From Bacteroides acidifaciens (lineage in GTDB: Bacteria > Bacteroidota > Bacteroidia > Bacteroidales > Bacteroidaceae), in contig NZ_CAEUHO010000004.1 of NCBI RefSeq assembly GCF_903181435.1, positions 310,001-374,000 of the forward strand: a DNA stretch of 64,000 nt, read 5' to 3'. The notes beneath the pieces are model-generated. The model was not told the origin of the DNA and made no database searches. It saw only the letters and a program-made list of their open reading frames with translations. The position numbers and the translations under genes are program-made. This document shows positions 41,857-51,857 of this stretch, piece after piece. Numbering within the stretch: position 1 is the first letter of the stretch; every line of letters starts with the position of its first letter.

Positions 41857-44682
41857 ATGCCTATGAAAGCATTTACTCTCAAAACTTTGCTTAGTTGTGG
41901 CTTCTCACAATCTTTGTACATTTCTTTGATGAAAAAAGGAGGTGCGATTCTTTTATTGGCCTTGTTACCTGTTTCTATGATTTATGCGGATCATGAAACT
42001 TCTCCAAAGGATACGGTGAAGTTGGCATACAGTCCACAACAGATTGATGGGGCCGATCTGATGAAGGTGAAAGACGCCAATTTCGTAAACTCCCTGATAG
42101 GAAGAGTGGCGGGAGCTACTATTAATCCCAGTGCTTCCGGTGTGGGTGGTTCAGTAAGGATGGTGTTGCGTGGTTACCGTTCCATATTAAAATCCAACAA
42201 TGTGCTTTTTACTTTGGATGGTGTACCTTTGCCACGATTGGAGCCAGAGCAATCTTTTAATGTAAATACCTCTAACTGGCAGACTGGTGATGGTATAGCA
42301 GCTTTCTCTCCTGATGATATAAAGAGCATTTCTGTTTTGAGTACCGCAGCAGCTTCTACTTTGTATGGTAGTCGTTCCGCTAGCGGTGTGGTGATGATTA
42401 ATACAAAGAAAGCACATTCCGGAAAACTAAGAGTAGAGTTGGGGAATAGTACCACTTTCAGTTCGCCACTTGTCATGCCTGAATTCCAGCAGACCTACGT
42501 GGCGGGGTGGGGAGAAAAGACGAATCATCCTCAGTCATGGAATCCAGCAGACTTTTTCCGTACCGGACATACTATCAATAATTCCCTTAGCCTTTCTATA
42601 GGAAATGAATATAATCAAACCCGAGTATCGGCTGTCACAATGAATGGCACTGGCATCATTCCCAACAACGATGTAGATCGTTACAATTTCTCATTCCGGA
42701 ATACATCTTCTTTATTAAATCATAGACTGAAACTCGACTTTACTTTGAGATATATTCATACCGCAGAACAGAATATGTTATCGCAAGGTATGTATGGTAA
42801 TCCATTGGTTCCTGTCTATTTGGTACCTGATGTGTTGCAAGAGCGTATTAGCGTCAATCCCGATTATAACTACAAGAATCATTTTGAAGTTTACGATCCG
42901 AAACTTGGGGCTAATGCGCAATATTGGCCTTTAGGAAACATGGGGATGGGTATGCAAAATCCTTATTGGATAATCAACCGGAATCTGTACAATCAGAAAA
43001 AGAGACGTTTACTAGGTGGGATAGGAGCAAAATATGATTTGACCTCCTGGCTCAATGTGGCGGGGCGTATTCATTGCGATCGTGATAAAGAAACTGCCAC
43101 CGAAAAACTTTATGCGTCTTCTCTTCAAGCCAATCCTTTGGGCTCGTATTATGAGTCTGAAGATAAGAATACCCAGTTTTATTCCGATCTCCTGTTCAAT
43201 GTCAATAAAAAGCTAGGGGACTTTTCGATTAATGCCACTTTAGGTTCTTCTATTTGTGATACGAAGTTTGATAACTCTTACATTGACGGTGCATTGGGAG
43301 TAGTGAATCAGTTTAATTTATCAGGGCTGGATAAACATGGGGGCTCTTACTATAGAGATCAAGACTTCAATTATCACGACCGGGCTACATCATTGTTTAT
43401 GCTTGCGCAATTGGGATATAAAAACCTGTTATTTCTTGATTTGGGCGGACGAATAGAATGGCTGAAATTCTGGGATGATGATTCAAGTTATTCAACAGAT
43501 GTTATCTATCCTTCGGTAGGGGTATCTGTAGTCCCAACAGGATGGTTGTCTGATAATCCCAACCGATTCCTTTCGTTTCTAAAACTCAATTATACCTATA
43601 GTGAAACCGGTAATAGTTTTACTGATTATATCTTTTTGAATAAAAAAAGGGTGGGTTTGAAGCCCAGATTGGAGGATAATATGCTGGATCCCGAGCATAC
43701 TAAGTCTCACGAAATAGGACTCAATGCAGGTTTTCTTAATGATAAAATCAGTTTGGCGTTTACAATGTACAAGACATCTACTTCCGATTTACCGTTTGGA
43801 GGATATCTTTCTATTCCCTCTCAGGGGGATATTTATTTCATGTATAATGGGGCCAAGGTTGATAATAAAGGTTTCGAGCTTATCTTGAGTACAAATATGA
43901 ATATCGGGCAGGTAAAGTGGGATGGACGTTTCACTTATTCTATCAATAAGAATGAAGTAAAGCAGCTTTTAGAACCTCAGAAAAATCCTATAACGGGTAC
44001 CGATTTTAATTTAAAAGAAATCCAAATGGGTAAAGGTATCGGTTGGTATACTCCATTGAAGGAAGGTGGCTCTATAGGTGATATATATATTACAGATTTT
44101 CAGAGAGATGCACAGGGGGATGTTATTGTTGATAAATCCTCACAGACTGTCAATCCTGCATACGACTATGTGTATGCAGGTAATACTGATCCTAAATATA
44201 CGATGGGCTTGGCTAACAGTTTTTTATGGAAAGGCTTTGAACTCGATTTTGTGATTCATGCCCGTTTTGGTGGTGTAGGTGTGTCGATGACGCAAGCTGC
44301 TATGGATCGATTTGGTGTCTCGCAGGCTACGGCAATAGCCCGTGATAATGGCGGTGTCTGGGTTAGTGATGAAAAGATTCCGGCAGAGAACTACTTTCGG
44401 CAGGTAGGACAGGCATGTACGGGAACAGTGTATACCTATGATGCCACTAATATTCGTCTTGCTGAAATGTCGATAGCCTATCATATCCCCGTTAACCGGT
44501 GGGTAAAATGGATACAAGATGTTCGGGTGGCATTAGTGGGACGTAATTTGCTTATGTTGTACAATAAAGCTCCGTTTGATCCGGAATCTACGGCAAGCAC
44601 GGGAACCTGGGGGCAGGGCATAGACAATTTCCGTCAGCCTAGCTACAGAAACATGGGCTTTTCCGTTAATCTGACTTTTTGA
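41857..44682 (+). CDS. Orphan SusC/RagA-like outer-membrane protein
   Basis: About 940 aa. A plug domain (about 60-180, GRVAGATINPSASGVGG, VLFTLDGVPLPR, STLYGSRSASGVVMINTKK) is followed by a TonB-dependent beta-barrel ending NMGFSVNLTF with the usual terminal Phe. Unlike normal SusC proteins it lacks the carboxypeptidase-regulatory domain, and no susD gene follows. A strong signal peptide begins at MKKGGAILLLALLPVSM, codon 26 of the longest frame, so ATG 41929 may be the true start rather than 41857 or 41863. It sits between the RHS locus and the methyltransferase; a scar of this same gene at 24571 shows it was duplicated with them. Confidence 0.85.
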   Translation: MPMKAFTLKTLLSCGFSQSLYISLMKKGGAILLLALLPVSMIYADHETSPKDTVKLAYSPQQIDGADLMKVKDANFVNSLIGRVAGATINPSASGVGGSVRMVLRGYRSILKSNNVLFTLDGVPLPRLEPEQSFNVNTSNWQTGDGIAAFSPDDIKSISVLSTAAASTLYGSRSASGVVMINTKKAHSGKLRVELGNSTTFSSPLVMPEFQQTYVAGWGEKTNHPQSWNPADFFRTGHTINNSLSLSIGNEYNQTRVSAVTMNGTGIIPNNDVDRYNFSFRNTSSLLNHRLKLDFTLRYIHTAEQNMLSQGMYGNPLVPVYLVPDVLQERISVNPDYNYKNHFEVYDPKLGANAQYWPLGNMGMGMQNPYWIINRNLYNQKKRRLLGGIGAKYDLTSWLNVAGRIHCDRDKETATEKLYASSLQANPLGSYYESEDKNTQFYSDLLFNVNKKLGDFSINATLGSSICDTKFDNSYIDGALGVVNQFNLSGLDKHGGSYYRDQDFNYHDRATSLFMLAQLGYKNLLFLDLGGRIEWLKFWDDDSSYSTDVIYPSVGVSVVPTGWLSDNPNRFLSFLKLNYTYSETGNSFTDYIFLNKKRVGLKPRLEDNMLDPEHTKSHEIGLNAGFLNDKISLAFTMYKTSTSDLPFGGYLSIPSQGDIYFMYNGAKVDNKGFELILSTNMNIGQVKWDGRFTYSINKNEVKQLLEPQKNPITGTDFNLKEIQMGKGIGWYTPLKEGGSIGDIYITDFQRDAQGDVIVDKSSQTVNPAYDYVYAGNTDPKYTMGLANSFLWKGFELDFVIHARFGGVGVSMTQAAMDRFGVSQATAIARDNGGVWVSDEKIPAENYFRQVGQACTGTVYTYDATNIRLAEMSIAYHIPVNRWVKWIQDVRVALVGRNLLMLYNKAPFDPESTASTGTWGQGIDNFRQPSYRNMGFSVNLTF

Positions 44683-44705
44683 TCTTCTTGAAAAAAGAGA
44701 ACTTG

Positions 44706-44748
44706 TCCCGATAGGAGCTGTCAAAACTACTTCTGCCTCCTATCGGGA
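44706..44748 (+). terminator. Terminator after the SusC-like gene
   Basis: Perfect 12-bp stem TCCCGATAGGAG (44706-44717) and its complement (44737-44748). A decayed version lies at about 24650-24690. Confidence 0.75.
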
Positions 44749-44876
44749 ACAACTCTTCTATTAAAAGTCCTTAACGAAACCCCAATCCATCACTTTTTAT
44801 TTGTTTCTTTGCACCAAATTCGGGTATAGTGTTGTCTTGTCATTCGAGGCATCACTTAATTTTGCTTAGATAGTTA

Positions 44877-45776
44877 ATGGAGAAACTCAGTATAAATGCT
44901 TGTCCGGTGTGTGGCGGTATGCACTTGAAACGCGTCATGACTTGTACGGATTTTTATGCTTCGGGCGAACAGTTTGAACTGTATTCGTGTGAGGACTGTG
45001 GATTTACATTCACACAAGGAGTTCCCGTGGAAGCAGAGATAGGCAAGTATTATGAGACTCCCGACTATATCTCTCACACCGATACGCGCAAAGGCGCGAT
45101 GAATAATATCTACCATTATGTACGTTCCTATATGCTGGGCCGCAAAGCGCGCCTGGTAGCCAAGGAAGCGCATCGTAAAACAGGGCGCTTGCTCGATATA
45201 GGTACGGGAACCGGTTACTTTTCTGATACAATGGTTCGCCGGGGATGGAAGGTAGAGGCAGTGGAGAAAAGCCCGCAGGCACGTGAGTTTGCAAAAACGC
45301 ATTTCGAACTGGATGTAAAGCCTGAATCGGCTCTGAAAGAGTTTGCTCCTGCTAGTTTTGATGTTATCACTCTCTGGCATGTGATGGAGCATCTCGAATC
45401 TTTGAATGAGACTTGGGAAACGCTTCGCGAATTGCTGACAGAAAAAGGAGTATTGATTGTGGCAGTACCCAACTGCTCTTCTTATGATGCCAAGCGCTAC
45501 GGTGAATATTGGGCGGCTTATGACGTTCCCCGTCATCTTTGGCATTTCACTCCGGGCACTATACAACAGCTGGCTTCCCGTCATGGCTTTATTATGGCGG
45601 CACGTCATCCGATGCCGTTCGATGCGTTTTACGTATCTATGTTGAGCGAGAAACATCGTGGCAGTTCATGCAGTTTCCTGAAAGGGATGTTTGCCGGGAC
45701 GTTGGCCTGGTTCAATGCTTTGGGAAGGAAAGAACGCAGCAGTTCAATGATTTATGTATTCCGAAAAAAGAGATAA
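44877..45776 (+). CDS. Class I SAM-dependent methyltransferase with N-terminal zinc ribbon
   Basis: 299 aa. The N-terminal zinc ribbon has CPVCGG and YSCEDCGF, followed by a Rossmann methyltransferase with motif I RLLDIGTGTGYFSD (about residue 103), motif II as VEAVEKSPQA, and FDVITLWHVMEHL in motif IV. It is of the Methyltransf_23 type often met in polysaccharide or small-molecule modification. Substrate unknown. It ends 3 bases before ftsX and may be part of that operon. A truncated duplicate of its first 64 codons lies at 24818. Confidence 0.88.
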   Translation: MEKLSINACPVCGGMHLKRVMTCTDFYASGEQFELYSCEDCGFTFTQGVPVEAEIGKYYETPDYISHTDTRKGAMNNIYHYVRSYMLGRKARLVAKEAHRKTGRLLDIGTGTGYFSDTMVRRGWKVEAVEKSPQAREFAKTHFELDVKPESALKEFAPASFDVITLWHVMEHLESLNETWETLRELLTEKGVLIVAVPNCSSYDAKRYGEYWAAYDVPRHLWHFTPGTIQQLASRHGFIMAARHPMPFDAFYVSMLSEKHRGSSCSFLKGMFAGTLAWFNALGRKERSSSMIYVFRKKR

Positions 45777-45779
45777 CGC

Positions 45780-46661
45780 ATGGGAAATCAAAACAAATAT
45801 AAGTCAGGTTCGATTTTCGACATGCAGTTCATCACGTCGAGTATCAGTACGACATTAGTGTTGCTGTTGCTGGGACTGGTTGTCTTCTTCGTATTGACAG
45901 CACACAATCTTTCCGTATATGTCCGCGAGAATATCAGTTTCTCCGTTCTTATCAGTGACGACATGAAAGAAGCGGATATACTGAAACTTCAGAAGAAGCT
46001 GAATCAGGAACCTTTCGTGAAACAATCCGAATATATCTCTAAAAAACAAGCACTGAAAGAACAGACGGAAGCAATGGGAACCGATCCGGAAGAATTCCTG
46101 GGCTATAACCCCTTTACCGCTTCCATCGAAATCAAGCTTCATTCCGACTATGCCAACTCCGACAGCATCGCGAGGATAGAGAAAATGATTAAAAAGAACA
46201 CCAATATTCAAGACGTGCTCTATCGAAAGGAACTGATTGACGCTGTGAATGATAATATACGAAATATCAGCCTGGTGCTACTCGCTCTGGCAGTGGTGCT
46301 CACTTTTATTTCTTTTGCTCTGATAAACAATACAATAAGGCTGGCCATCTACTCGAAACGCTTCCTCATTCATACAATGAAACTGGTAGGGGCGAGTTGG
46401 GGATTCATCCGAGGACCATTCCTCCGAAAGAATGTATGGAGCGGAATACTGGCAGCCATTGTTGCCGATTCCGTATTGATGGGAACCGCCTATTGGGCGG
46501 TGACGTACGAGCAGGAATTGCTTCAGGTCATCACTCCCGAAGTCATGCTGATTGTATGTGCAAGTGTATTGGTGTTCGGGATTGTAATAACGTGGCTGTG
46601 CGCCTATTTCTCCATGAACAAGTATCTGAGAATGAAAGCGAACAGCCTATACTATATTTAA
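45780..46661 (+). CDS. ftsX: Cell-division permease-like protein FtsX
   Basis: 293 aa inner-membrane protein that with the ATPase FtsE controls peptidoglycan hydrolases during division. An N-terminal membrane helix (about 20-42, TLVLLLLGLVVFFVLTAHNL) is followed by a periplasmic domain and three more helices (~165-190, 225-250, 260-282), the FtsX layout. ftsE is not adjacent, as is usual in Bacteroidetes. First of the compact group ftsX, DUF3098, uppP, truB, queA, folK on one strand with gaps of 22 bases or fewer. Confidence 0.93.
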   Translation: MGNQNKYKSGSIFDMQFITSSISTTLVLLLLGLVVFFVLTAHNLSVYVRENISFSVLISDDMKEADILKLQKKLNQEPFVKQSEYISKKQALKEQTEAMGTDPEEFLGYNPFTASIEIKLHSDYANSDSIARIEKMIKKNTNIQDVLYRKELIDAVNDNIRNISLVLLALAVVLTFISFALINNTIRLAIYSKRFLIHTMKLVGASWGFIRGPFLRKNVWSGILAAIVADSVLMGTAYWAVTYEQELLQVITPEVMLIVCASVLVFGIVITWLCAYFSMNKYLRMKANSLYYI

Positions 46662-46682
46662 TTCAAAAAGAAGAAATAAACT

Positions 46683-46937
46683 ATGTCTGACAAGCGGAAA
46701 TTTGCCTTTGATAAAGTGAACTTTATCTTGCTCGCGATAGGAATGGCGATTGTTATTATCGGTTTCCTGTTGATGTCGGGACCCTCGTCGTCCGAAACGG
46801 TTTTCGAACCGGATATTTTCAGTGTACGCAGAATAAAGGTGGCGCCTGTCGTTTGCCTGTTTGGTTTTTTGTCTATGATATATGCCGTGCTGCGTAAGCC
46901 TAAAATGACTGAAGTGCCTAAAATTAAAAGAGAATAA
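46683..46937 (+). CDS. DUF3098 membrane protein
   Basis: 84-aa protein with two membrane helices (about 12-31, FILLAIGMAIVIIGFLLMSG, and 54-73, VAPVVCLFGFLSMIYAVL) joined by a periplasmic loop. DUF3098 is a Bacteroidetes-specific family constantly found between ftsX and uppP, so a role in envelope biogenesis is likely, but none has been shown. Confidence 0.9.
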   Translation: MSDKRKFAFDKVNFILLAIGMAIVIIGFLLMSGPSSSETVFEPDIFSVRRIKVAPVVCLFGFLSMIYAVLRKPKMTEVPKIKRE

Positions 46938-46946
46938 GCAGAAATT

Positions 46947-47738
46947 ATGAGTTGGTTAGAAGCATTAATCCTTGGACTGATTCAGGGATTGACTGAGTAT
47001 TTGCCCGTAAGCAGCAGTGGTCATCTGGCCATCGGGTCGGCATTGTTCGGGATACAGGGGGAAGAGAATTTGGCATTCACGATTGTGGTGCATGTGGCTA
47101 CGGTATGCAGCACGCTGGTGATTTTATGGAAGGAGATAGACTGGATTTTCCGCGGGTTGTTTAAGTTTCAGATGAATGATGAGACGCGATATGTCATCAA
47201 TATATTGATTTCAATGATACCAATTGGTATCGTAGGAGTGTTCTTTAAGGATTATGTGGAGACGATTTTCGGTTCGGGACTGCTGATTGTGGGCTGTATG
47301 TTGTTGTTGACTGCCGCCCTGCTGACTTTCTCTTATTACTATAAGCCGCGTCAGAAAGAAAAAATCTCGATGAAGGATGCTTTGATTATCGGTATCGCAC
47401 AAGCTTGTGCGGTCATGCCGGGGTTGTCCCGTTCGGGTTCTACCATTGCTACGGGGCTTCTGTTGGGTGACAACAAGGCGAAATTGGCGCAATTTTCTTT
47501 CCTGATGGTTATTCCGCCTATCTTGGGAGAAGCGTTGCTCGACGGAATGAAGATGATGAAGGGCGAAGATGTGGTAGGTGATATTCCTGCGTTGTCGCTG
47601 ATTGTCGGTTTCCTGGCTGCTTTTGTGGCGGGTTGCCTGGCTTGTAAGTGGATGATTAATGTAGTGAAGAAAGGAAAACTGATCTATTTCGCTATCTATT
47701 GCGCGATAGCAGGGTTGGTAACGATTATATTGAGCTGA
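46947..47738 (+). CDS. uppP: Undecaprenyl-diphosphatase UppP/BacA
   Basis: 263-aa polytopic membrane enzyme that dephosphorylates undecaprenyl pyrophosphate to recycle the lipid carrier of peptidoglycan and surface glycans; it can confer bacitracin resistance. The family motifs are [15 protein letters not shown] near the N-terminus and [15 protein letters not shown] near residue 155, with 7-8 hydrophobic helices. Its stop overlaps the truB start (TGATG). Confidence 0.96.
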   Translation: MSWLEALILGLIQGLTEYLPVSSSGHLAIGSALFGIQGEENLAFTIVVHVATVCSTLVILWKEIDWIFRGLFKFQMNDETRYVINILISMIPIGIVGVFFKDYVETIFGSGLLIVGCMLLLTAALLTFSYYYKPRQKEKISMKDALIIGIAQACAVMPGLSRSGSTIATGLLLGDNKAKLAQFSFLMVIPPILGEALLDGMKMMKGEDVVGDIPALSLIVGFLAAFVAGCLACKWMINVVKKGKLIYFAIYCAIAGLVTIILS

Positions 47739-48460
47739 TGAATTTTAAAAAAGGAGAAGTACTGTTTTTTAATAAACCTCTTGGCTGGACTTCATTTAAG
47801 GTAGTAGGGCACGCCCGTTATCATATTTGCCGGCGGATAGGGGTGAAAAAACTGAAGGTCGGTCATGCCGGCACGTTGGATCCCCTTGCGACAGGGGTAA
47901 TGATTGTATGCACAGGCAAGGCTACGAAGAGAATAGAGGAGTTTCAATATCATACGAAGGAGTACGTCGCTACGCTCCGGTTGGGTGCTACCACACCGTC
48001 GTACGATTTGGAACATGAGATAGATGCCACCTACCCTACTGAGCATATCACGCGGGAGCTGGTGGAAGAAGTGCTGACGCGCTTTATCGGTACGATAGAA
48101 CAGGTTCCGCCTGCTTTTTCCGCCTGCATGGTAGATGGGAAACGGGCATACGAACTGGCACGGAAAGGCGAGGAAGTCGAACTAAAGGCGAAGCAGCTTG
48201 TTATCGACGAGATTGAATTGCTGGAGTGCAGCCTGGATGTTCCCGAGCCGATGATTCGGATTCGTGTCGTATGCAGTAAGGGGACGTATATCCGAGCTTT
48301 GGCGCGTGACATTGGCGAAGCGCTCCATAGCGGAGCCCACCTGACAGGACTGATTCGTACCCGTGTGGGCGATGTCCGGTTGGAAGACTGCCTGAACCCC
48401 GAACACTTTAAAGAGTGGATTGACGGACAGGAAATAGAAAATGAGGAAGAAAATAATTAA
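47738..48460 (+). CDS. truB: tRNA pseudouridine(55) synthase
   Basis: 240 aa. TruB converts U55 in the T-loop of tRNAs to pseudouridine. The catalytic Asp is in GHAGTLDPLATGVM, with the supporting motif RIRVVCSKGTYIRALARDIG. The ATG at 47738 overlaps the uppP stop by one base; an in-frame GTG-type extension inside uppP is rejected. Confidence 0.96.
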   Translation: MNFKKGEVLFFNKPLGWTSFKVVGHARYHICRRIGVKKLKVGHAGTLDPLATGVMIVCTGKATKRIEEFQYHTKEYVATLRLGATTPSYDLEHEIDATYPTEHITRELVEEVLTRFIGTIEQVPPAFSACMVDGKRAYELARKGEEVELKAKQLVIDEIELLECSLDVPEPMIRIRVVCSKGTYIRALARDIGEALHSGAHLTGLIRTRVGDVRLEDCLNPEHFKEWIDGQEIENEEENN

Positions 48461-48477
48461 CGTAATAAGGAGTAGAT

Positions 48478-49536
48478 ATGAAATTATCACAATTCAAATT
48501 TAAGTTACCCGAGGATAAGATTGCTCTGCATCCTATGAAATATAGGGATGAGTCTCGTTTGATGGTATTGCATCGTAAAACAGGTAAGATTGAGCACAAG
48601 ATGTTCAAGGAAGTTCTGGACTACTTTGATGACAAGGATGTGTTTATATTCAACGATACGAAGGTATTCCCTGCGCGTTTGTACGGTAACAAGGAGAAGA
48701 CGGGTGCCCGTATCGAAGTGTTCTTGTTGCGTGAGTTGAATGAGGAACTTCGCTTGTGGGACGTATTGGTAGATCCTGCCCGTAAGATTCGTATCGGTAA
48801 CAAGCTGTATTTCGGCCCGGACGATTCAATGGTGGCCGAAGTTATTGATAATACCACTTCCCGTGGACGTACGCTCCGTTTCCTTTATGACGGGCCTCAC
48901 GACGAATTTAAAAAAGCTTTGTATGAATTGGGTGAAACTCCCCTGCCCCATACTATCATCAACCGTCCTGTAGAGCCGGAAGATGCGGAACGTTTCCAGT
49001 CTATCTTTGCGAAGAACGAAGGTGCGGTGACTGCTCCCACTGCCAGCCTGCATTTCAGCCGTGAATTGATGAAGCGTCTGGAAATCAAGGGTGTGGATTT
49101 TGCATATATCACTCTGCATGCCGGTCTGGGTAATTTCCGTGACATCGACGTGGAAGACTTGACGAAGCATAAGATGGACTCAGAACAGATGTTTGTAGAC
49201 GAGATGGCAGTGAAAACCGTTAATCGTGCGAAAGATACAGGCAAGAATGTGTGTGCGGTAGGTACGACAGTGATGCGTGCCATCGAAAGCGCAGTCAGCA
49301 CCGACGGGCATTTGAAGGAATTTGAAGGATGGACGAACAAGTTTATCTTCCCGCCGTATGAATTTACGGTTGCCAATTCAATGATTTCCAACTTCCATAT
49401 GCCGCTTTCTACATTGTTGATGATTGTAGCTGCTTTCGGGGGCTATGAGCAGGTGATGGATGCTTATCATGTAGCATTGAAGGAAGGCTACCGTTTCGGT
49501 ACCTACGGAGATGCAATGCTGATTCTGGACAAATAA
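48478..49536 (+). CDS. queA: S-adenosylmethionine:tRNA ribosyltransferase-isomerase
   Basis: 352 aa. QueA adds the ribosyl part of SAM to preQ1 in tRNA to make epoxyqueuosine. Recognisable stretches are [12 protein letters not shown] at the N-terminus, [40 protein letters not shown] and the C-terminal [19 protein letters not shown]. Length is normal. The stop overlaps the start of folK (TAATGG). Confidence 0.96.
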   Translation: MKLSQFKFKLPEDKIALHPMKYRDESRLMVLHRKTGKIEHKMFKEVLDYFDDKDVFIFNDTKVFPARLYGNKEKTGARIEVFLLRELNEELRLWDVLVDPARKIRIGNKLYFGPDDSMVAEVIDNTTSRGRTLRFLYDGPHDEFKKALYELGETPLPHTIINRPVEPEDAERFQSIFAKNEGAVTAPTASLHFSRELMKRLEIKGVDFAYITLHAGLGNFRDIDVEDLTKHKMDSEQMFVDEMAVKTVNRAKDTGKNVCAVGTTVMRAIESAVSTDGHLKEFEGWTNKFIFPPYEFTVANSMISNFHMPLSTLLMIVAAFGGYEQVMDAYHVALKEGYRFGTYGDAMLILDK

Positions 49537-50012
49537 TGGCAAAAGTATATTTGGGACTCGGTACTAACCTTGGAGATAAAGAACAGAATCTTCGGGATGC
49601 CGTGCAAAAGATAGAAGGGCAGATAGGGAAAGTCATTTCCCTGTCTGCTTTTTATGTTACTGCCCCCTGGGGCTTTGCTTCTGAAAACAGTTTCCTGAAT
49701 GCGGCCGCCTGTGTGGAAACGGAATTATCTCCATTGGAAGTATTGCAAGAGACACAAATGATTGAAAGGGAGCTGGGGCGTACCCAAAAGTCCGTCAACG
49801 GAATATATAGCGACCGCCTGATTGATATTGATCTGTTACTTTATGAAGATTTAGTGCTTTCTGTGAACTCTGCTTCCGGAGCAGAGCTGACCCTCCCCCA
49901 TCCGTTGATGGCAGAACGTGACTTTGTGATGAAACCACTGGCGGAAATTGCTCCGGACATCTTGCACCCTGTGTTGGGAAAGACAATGAAAGGTATTTTG
50001 AACGCACTCTAA
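49536..50012 (+). CDS. folK: 2-amino-4-hydroxy-6-hydroxymethyldihydropteridine diphosphokinase
   Basis: 158 aa. Folate pathway HPPK that pyrophosphorylates 6-hydroxymethyl-dihydropterin. The motifs are YLGLGTNLGDKEQNL, the acidic pair in SDRLIDIDLLLYED, and LPHPLMAERDFVMKPLAEIA. Last gene of the ftsX operon; a long imperfect hairpin follows. Confidence 0.95.
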   Translation: MAKVYLGLGTNLGDKEQNLRDAVQKIEGQIGKVISLSAFYVTAPWGFASENSFLNAAACVETELSPLEVLQETQMIERELGRTQKSVNGIYSDRLIDIDLLLYEDLVLSVNSASGAELTLPHPLMAERDFVMKPLAEIAPDILHPVLGKTMKGILNAL

Positions 50013-50017
50013 CCCCT

Positions 50018-50112
50018 GTTCGGTGGGCATATATACTCACCGTATTGGGCATATATGTACAGCGTATTGGATATATATATCCAGTATGGTGAGTATATAT
50101 ACGCACCAAACA
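50018..50112. terminator. Long imperfect inverted repeat downstream of folK
   Basis: Arms of about 32 bases (50018-50049 and 50081-50112) pair with five mismatches, most of them G-T compatible. The centre holds a second palindrome (GGATATATATATCC). It lies between two convergent genes and probably acts as a transcript end in both directions. Confidence 0.6.
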
Positions 50113-50118
50113 GACTAT

Positions 50119-50304
50119 TTATTTCTTTTTCTCCGCAATAAACACCGGCAAATAGGCGATGCATCCTATCAGTGTTGCATACAGCAAATGAATCTCCTGA
50201 AACGGCTTGTCGATGAAATGGCAAACAATGGCGTAGATAGCAATCGTGAATCCTACATAGAGCGCCAGCACCAAAAGCGTTTTTAATTTCTTATTTAGAA
50301 TCAT
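50119..50304 (-). CDS. Small two-helix membrane protein
   Basis: 61 aa with helices at about 9-29 (LLVLALYVGFTIAIYAIVCHF) and 39-57 (LLYATLIGCIAYLPVFI) and a KKK end. Convergent with folK and divergent from metK. Unknown family; the clear hydrophobic pattern and intact frame make a real gene likely. Confidence 0.6.
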   Translation of the reverse strand: MILNKKLKTLLVLALYVGFTIAIYAIVCHFIDKPFQEIHLLYATLIGCIAYLPVFIAEKKK

Positions 50305-50364
50305 TATAAATCTATTTATGTGTTAAATACGCGCCAAAGATACTCATTATCTCCGAAATCTCTT

Positions 50365-50372
50365 TATCTTTG
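50365..50372 (+). promoter_or_regulatory. -7 box of metK
   Basis: TATCTTTG, a perfect TAnnTTTG. Transcription would start near 50380, placing the SAM-II-like fold at the very 5' end of a leader of about 155 bases. Confidence 0.65.
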
Positions 50373-50385
50373 CAACCGAAATGAA

Positions 50386-50440
50386 AGTGTGGACAGATTT
50401 GAGTAGCTTGCAACCACGGAAAAAAATGCTAAAACACGTC
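50386..50440 (+). promoter_or_regulatory. SAM-II (SAM-alpha) riboswitch upstream of metK
   Basis: The segment contains, in order and at the right spacing, the landmarks of the SAM-II pseudoknot. A 5' stem strand TGTGG (50388-50392) pairs with CCACG (50414-50418). The loop starts GATTTG and is followed by GCTTGCAA. After the stem an A-rich stretch runs into ATGCTAAAA. TAGC (50404-50407) can pair with GCTA (50428-50431) to close the pseudoknot. SAM made by MetK would bind and reduce expression. Gene context fits fully. The roughly 95 bases between the aptamer and the ATG are unusual, because SAM-II normally lies next to the ribosome site. Confidence 0.85.
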
Positions 50441-50533
50441 TTACCGACGCTTTGCGGTTTACTCCTTGCAGCACTCACCTCTCCTACCCTATTATTTTTT
50501 AATTCTCAATTCTTAATTTTTAATTTAACAAAG

Positions 50534-51826
50534 ATGGGATACTTATTTACATCCGAATCGGTGTCAGAAGGACACCCCGACAAGGTAGCCGATCAAATAT
50601 CGGATGCCGTGCTTGACAAACTGTTGGCTTACGACCCCAGTTCGAAAGTAGCTTGCGAAACACTAGTGACTACCGGACAAGTGGTGCTAGCGGGTGAAGT
50701 GAAAACAAAAGCGTACGTTGACCTGCAGCTCATCGCACGCGAAGTGATTAAGAAAATCGGCTATACCAAAGGAGAGTACATGTTCGAAAGCAACTCTTGT
50801 GGTGTACTTTCCGCCATTCATGAGCAAAGCCCCGATATCAACCGTGGTGTAGAACGTCAGGACCCGATGGAACAGGGCGCAGGCGACCAAGGAATGATGT
50901 TCGGTTATGCTACGAATGAAACGGAAAATTACATGCCGCTTTCTCTTGATTTGGCACACCGCATTCTGCAAGTGCTGGCCGATATCCGTCGTGAAGGCAA
51001 GGTGATGACTTATCTCCGCCCCGATGCGAAAAGCCAGGTTACTATCGAATATGACGACAACGGAACCCCTGTCCGCATTGATACAATTGTTGTTTCTACG
51101 CAACATGATGACTTTATCCAGCCGGAAGATGACTCGCAAGCCGCTCAGTTGAAAGCTGACGAAGAAATGCTGTCTATCATCCGCCGTGATGTGATTGAGA
51201 TTCTGATGCCTCGTGTGATTGCTTCTATCCATCACGACAAAGTGTTGGCATTGTTCAATGATAAAATCATCTATCATGTCAATCCTACCGGAAAGTTTGT
51301 TATCGGTGGCCCTCACGGAGATACCGGTCTGACAGGTCGTAAGATTATCGTTGATACTTACGGTGGCAAGGGTGCTCATGGTGGCGGTGCTTTCTCAGGA
51401 AAAGATCCTAGCAAGGTAGACCGCAGCGCAGCATATGCAGCACGCCATATCGCTAAGAACATGGTAGCAGCAGGAGTAGCAGACGAAATGCTTGTACAGG
51501 TAAGTTATGCTATTGGTGTGGCTCGCCCGATTAATATCTTCGTGGATACTTACGGCCGTTCTCATGTGAATATGACTGATGGCGAGATTGCCCGTATCAT
51601 TGACCAGTTGTTCGACCTTCGTCCGAAAGCTATCGAGGAACGCTTAAAGCTCCGTAATCCTATTTATCAGGAAACTGCCGCTTATGGCCACATGGGACGC
51701 GAACCGCAGGTGGTTACTAAGAAGTTCTTCTCTCGTTATGAGGGTGACAAGACAGTAGACGTAGAACTCTTTACATGGGAGAAGCTCGACTACGTTGATA
51801 AAATTAAAGCAGCTTTCGCTCTGTAA
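50534..51826 (+). CDS. metK: S-adenosylmethionine synthetase
   Basis: 430 aa from the ATG at 50534; the frame is open back to 50381, but that part is the riboswitch leader. MetK makes SAM from methionine and ATP. Motifs: [33 protein letters not shown] and [19 protein letters not shown]. It is single-copy here, controlled by the leader described at 50386 and closed by a terminator at 51858. It supplies SAM to miaB, queA and the methyltransferase in the same window. Confidence 0.96.
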   Translation: MGYLFTSESVSEGHPDKVADQISDAVLDKLLAYDPSSKVACETLVTTGQVVLAGEVKTKAYVDLQLIAREVIKKIGYTKGEYMFESNSCGVLSAIHEQSPDINRGVERQDPMEQGAGDQGMMFGYATNETENYMPLSLDLAHRILQVLADIRREGKVMTYLRPDAKSQVTIEYDDNGTPVRIDTIVVSTQHDDFIQPEDDSQAAQLKADEEMLSIIRRDVIEILMPRVIASIHHDKVLALFNDKIIYHVNPTGKFVIGGPHGDTGLTGRKIIVDTYGGKGAHGGGAFSGKDPSKVDRSAAYAARHIAKNMVAAGVADEMLVQVSYAIGVARPINIFVDTYGRSHVNMTDGEIARIIDQLFDLRPKAIEERLKLRNPIYQETAAYGHMGREPQVVTKKFFSRYEGDKTVDVELFTWEKLDYVDKIKAAFAL

Positions 51827-51857
51827 TTTAGTTTAGAACTTAGCTTGCTTATATAAA

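Noticed and set aside
50381..50533. 51-codon N-terminal extension of MetK
   Set aside because: This is the riboswitch leader; MetK proteins begin at MGYLFTSES.
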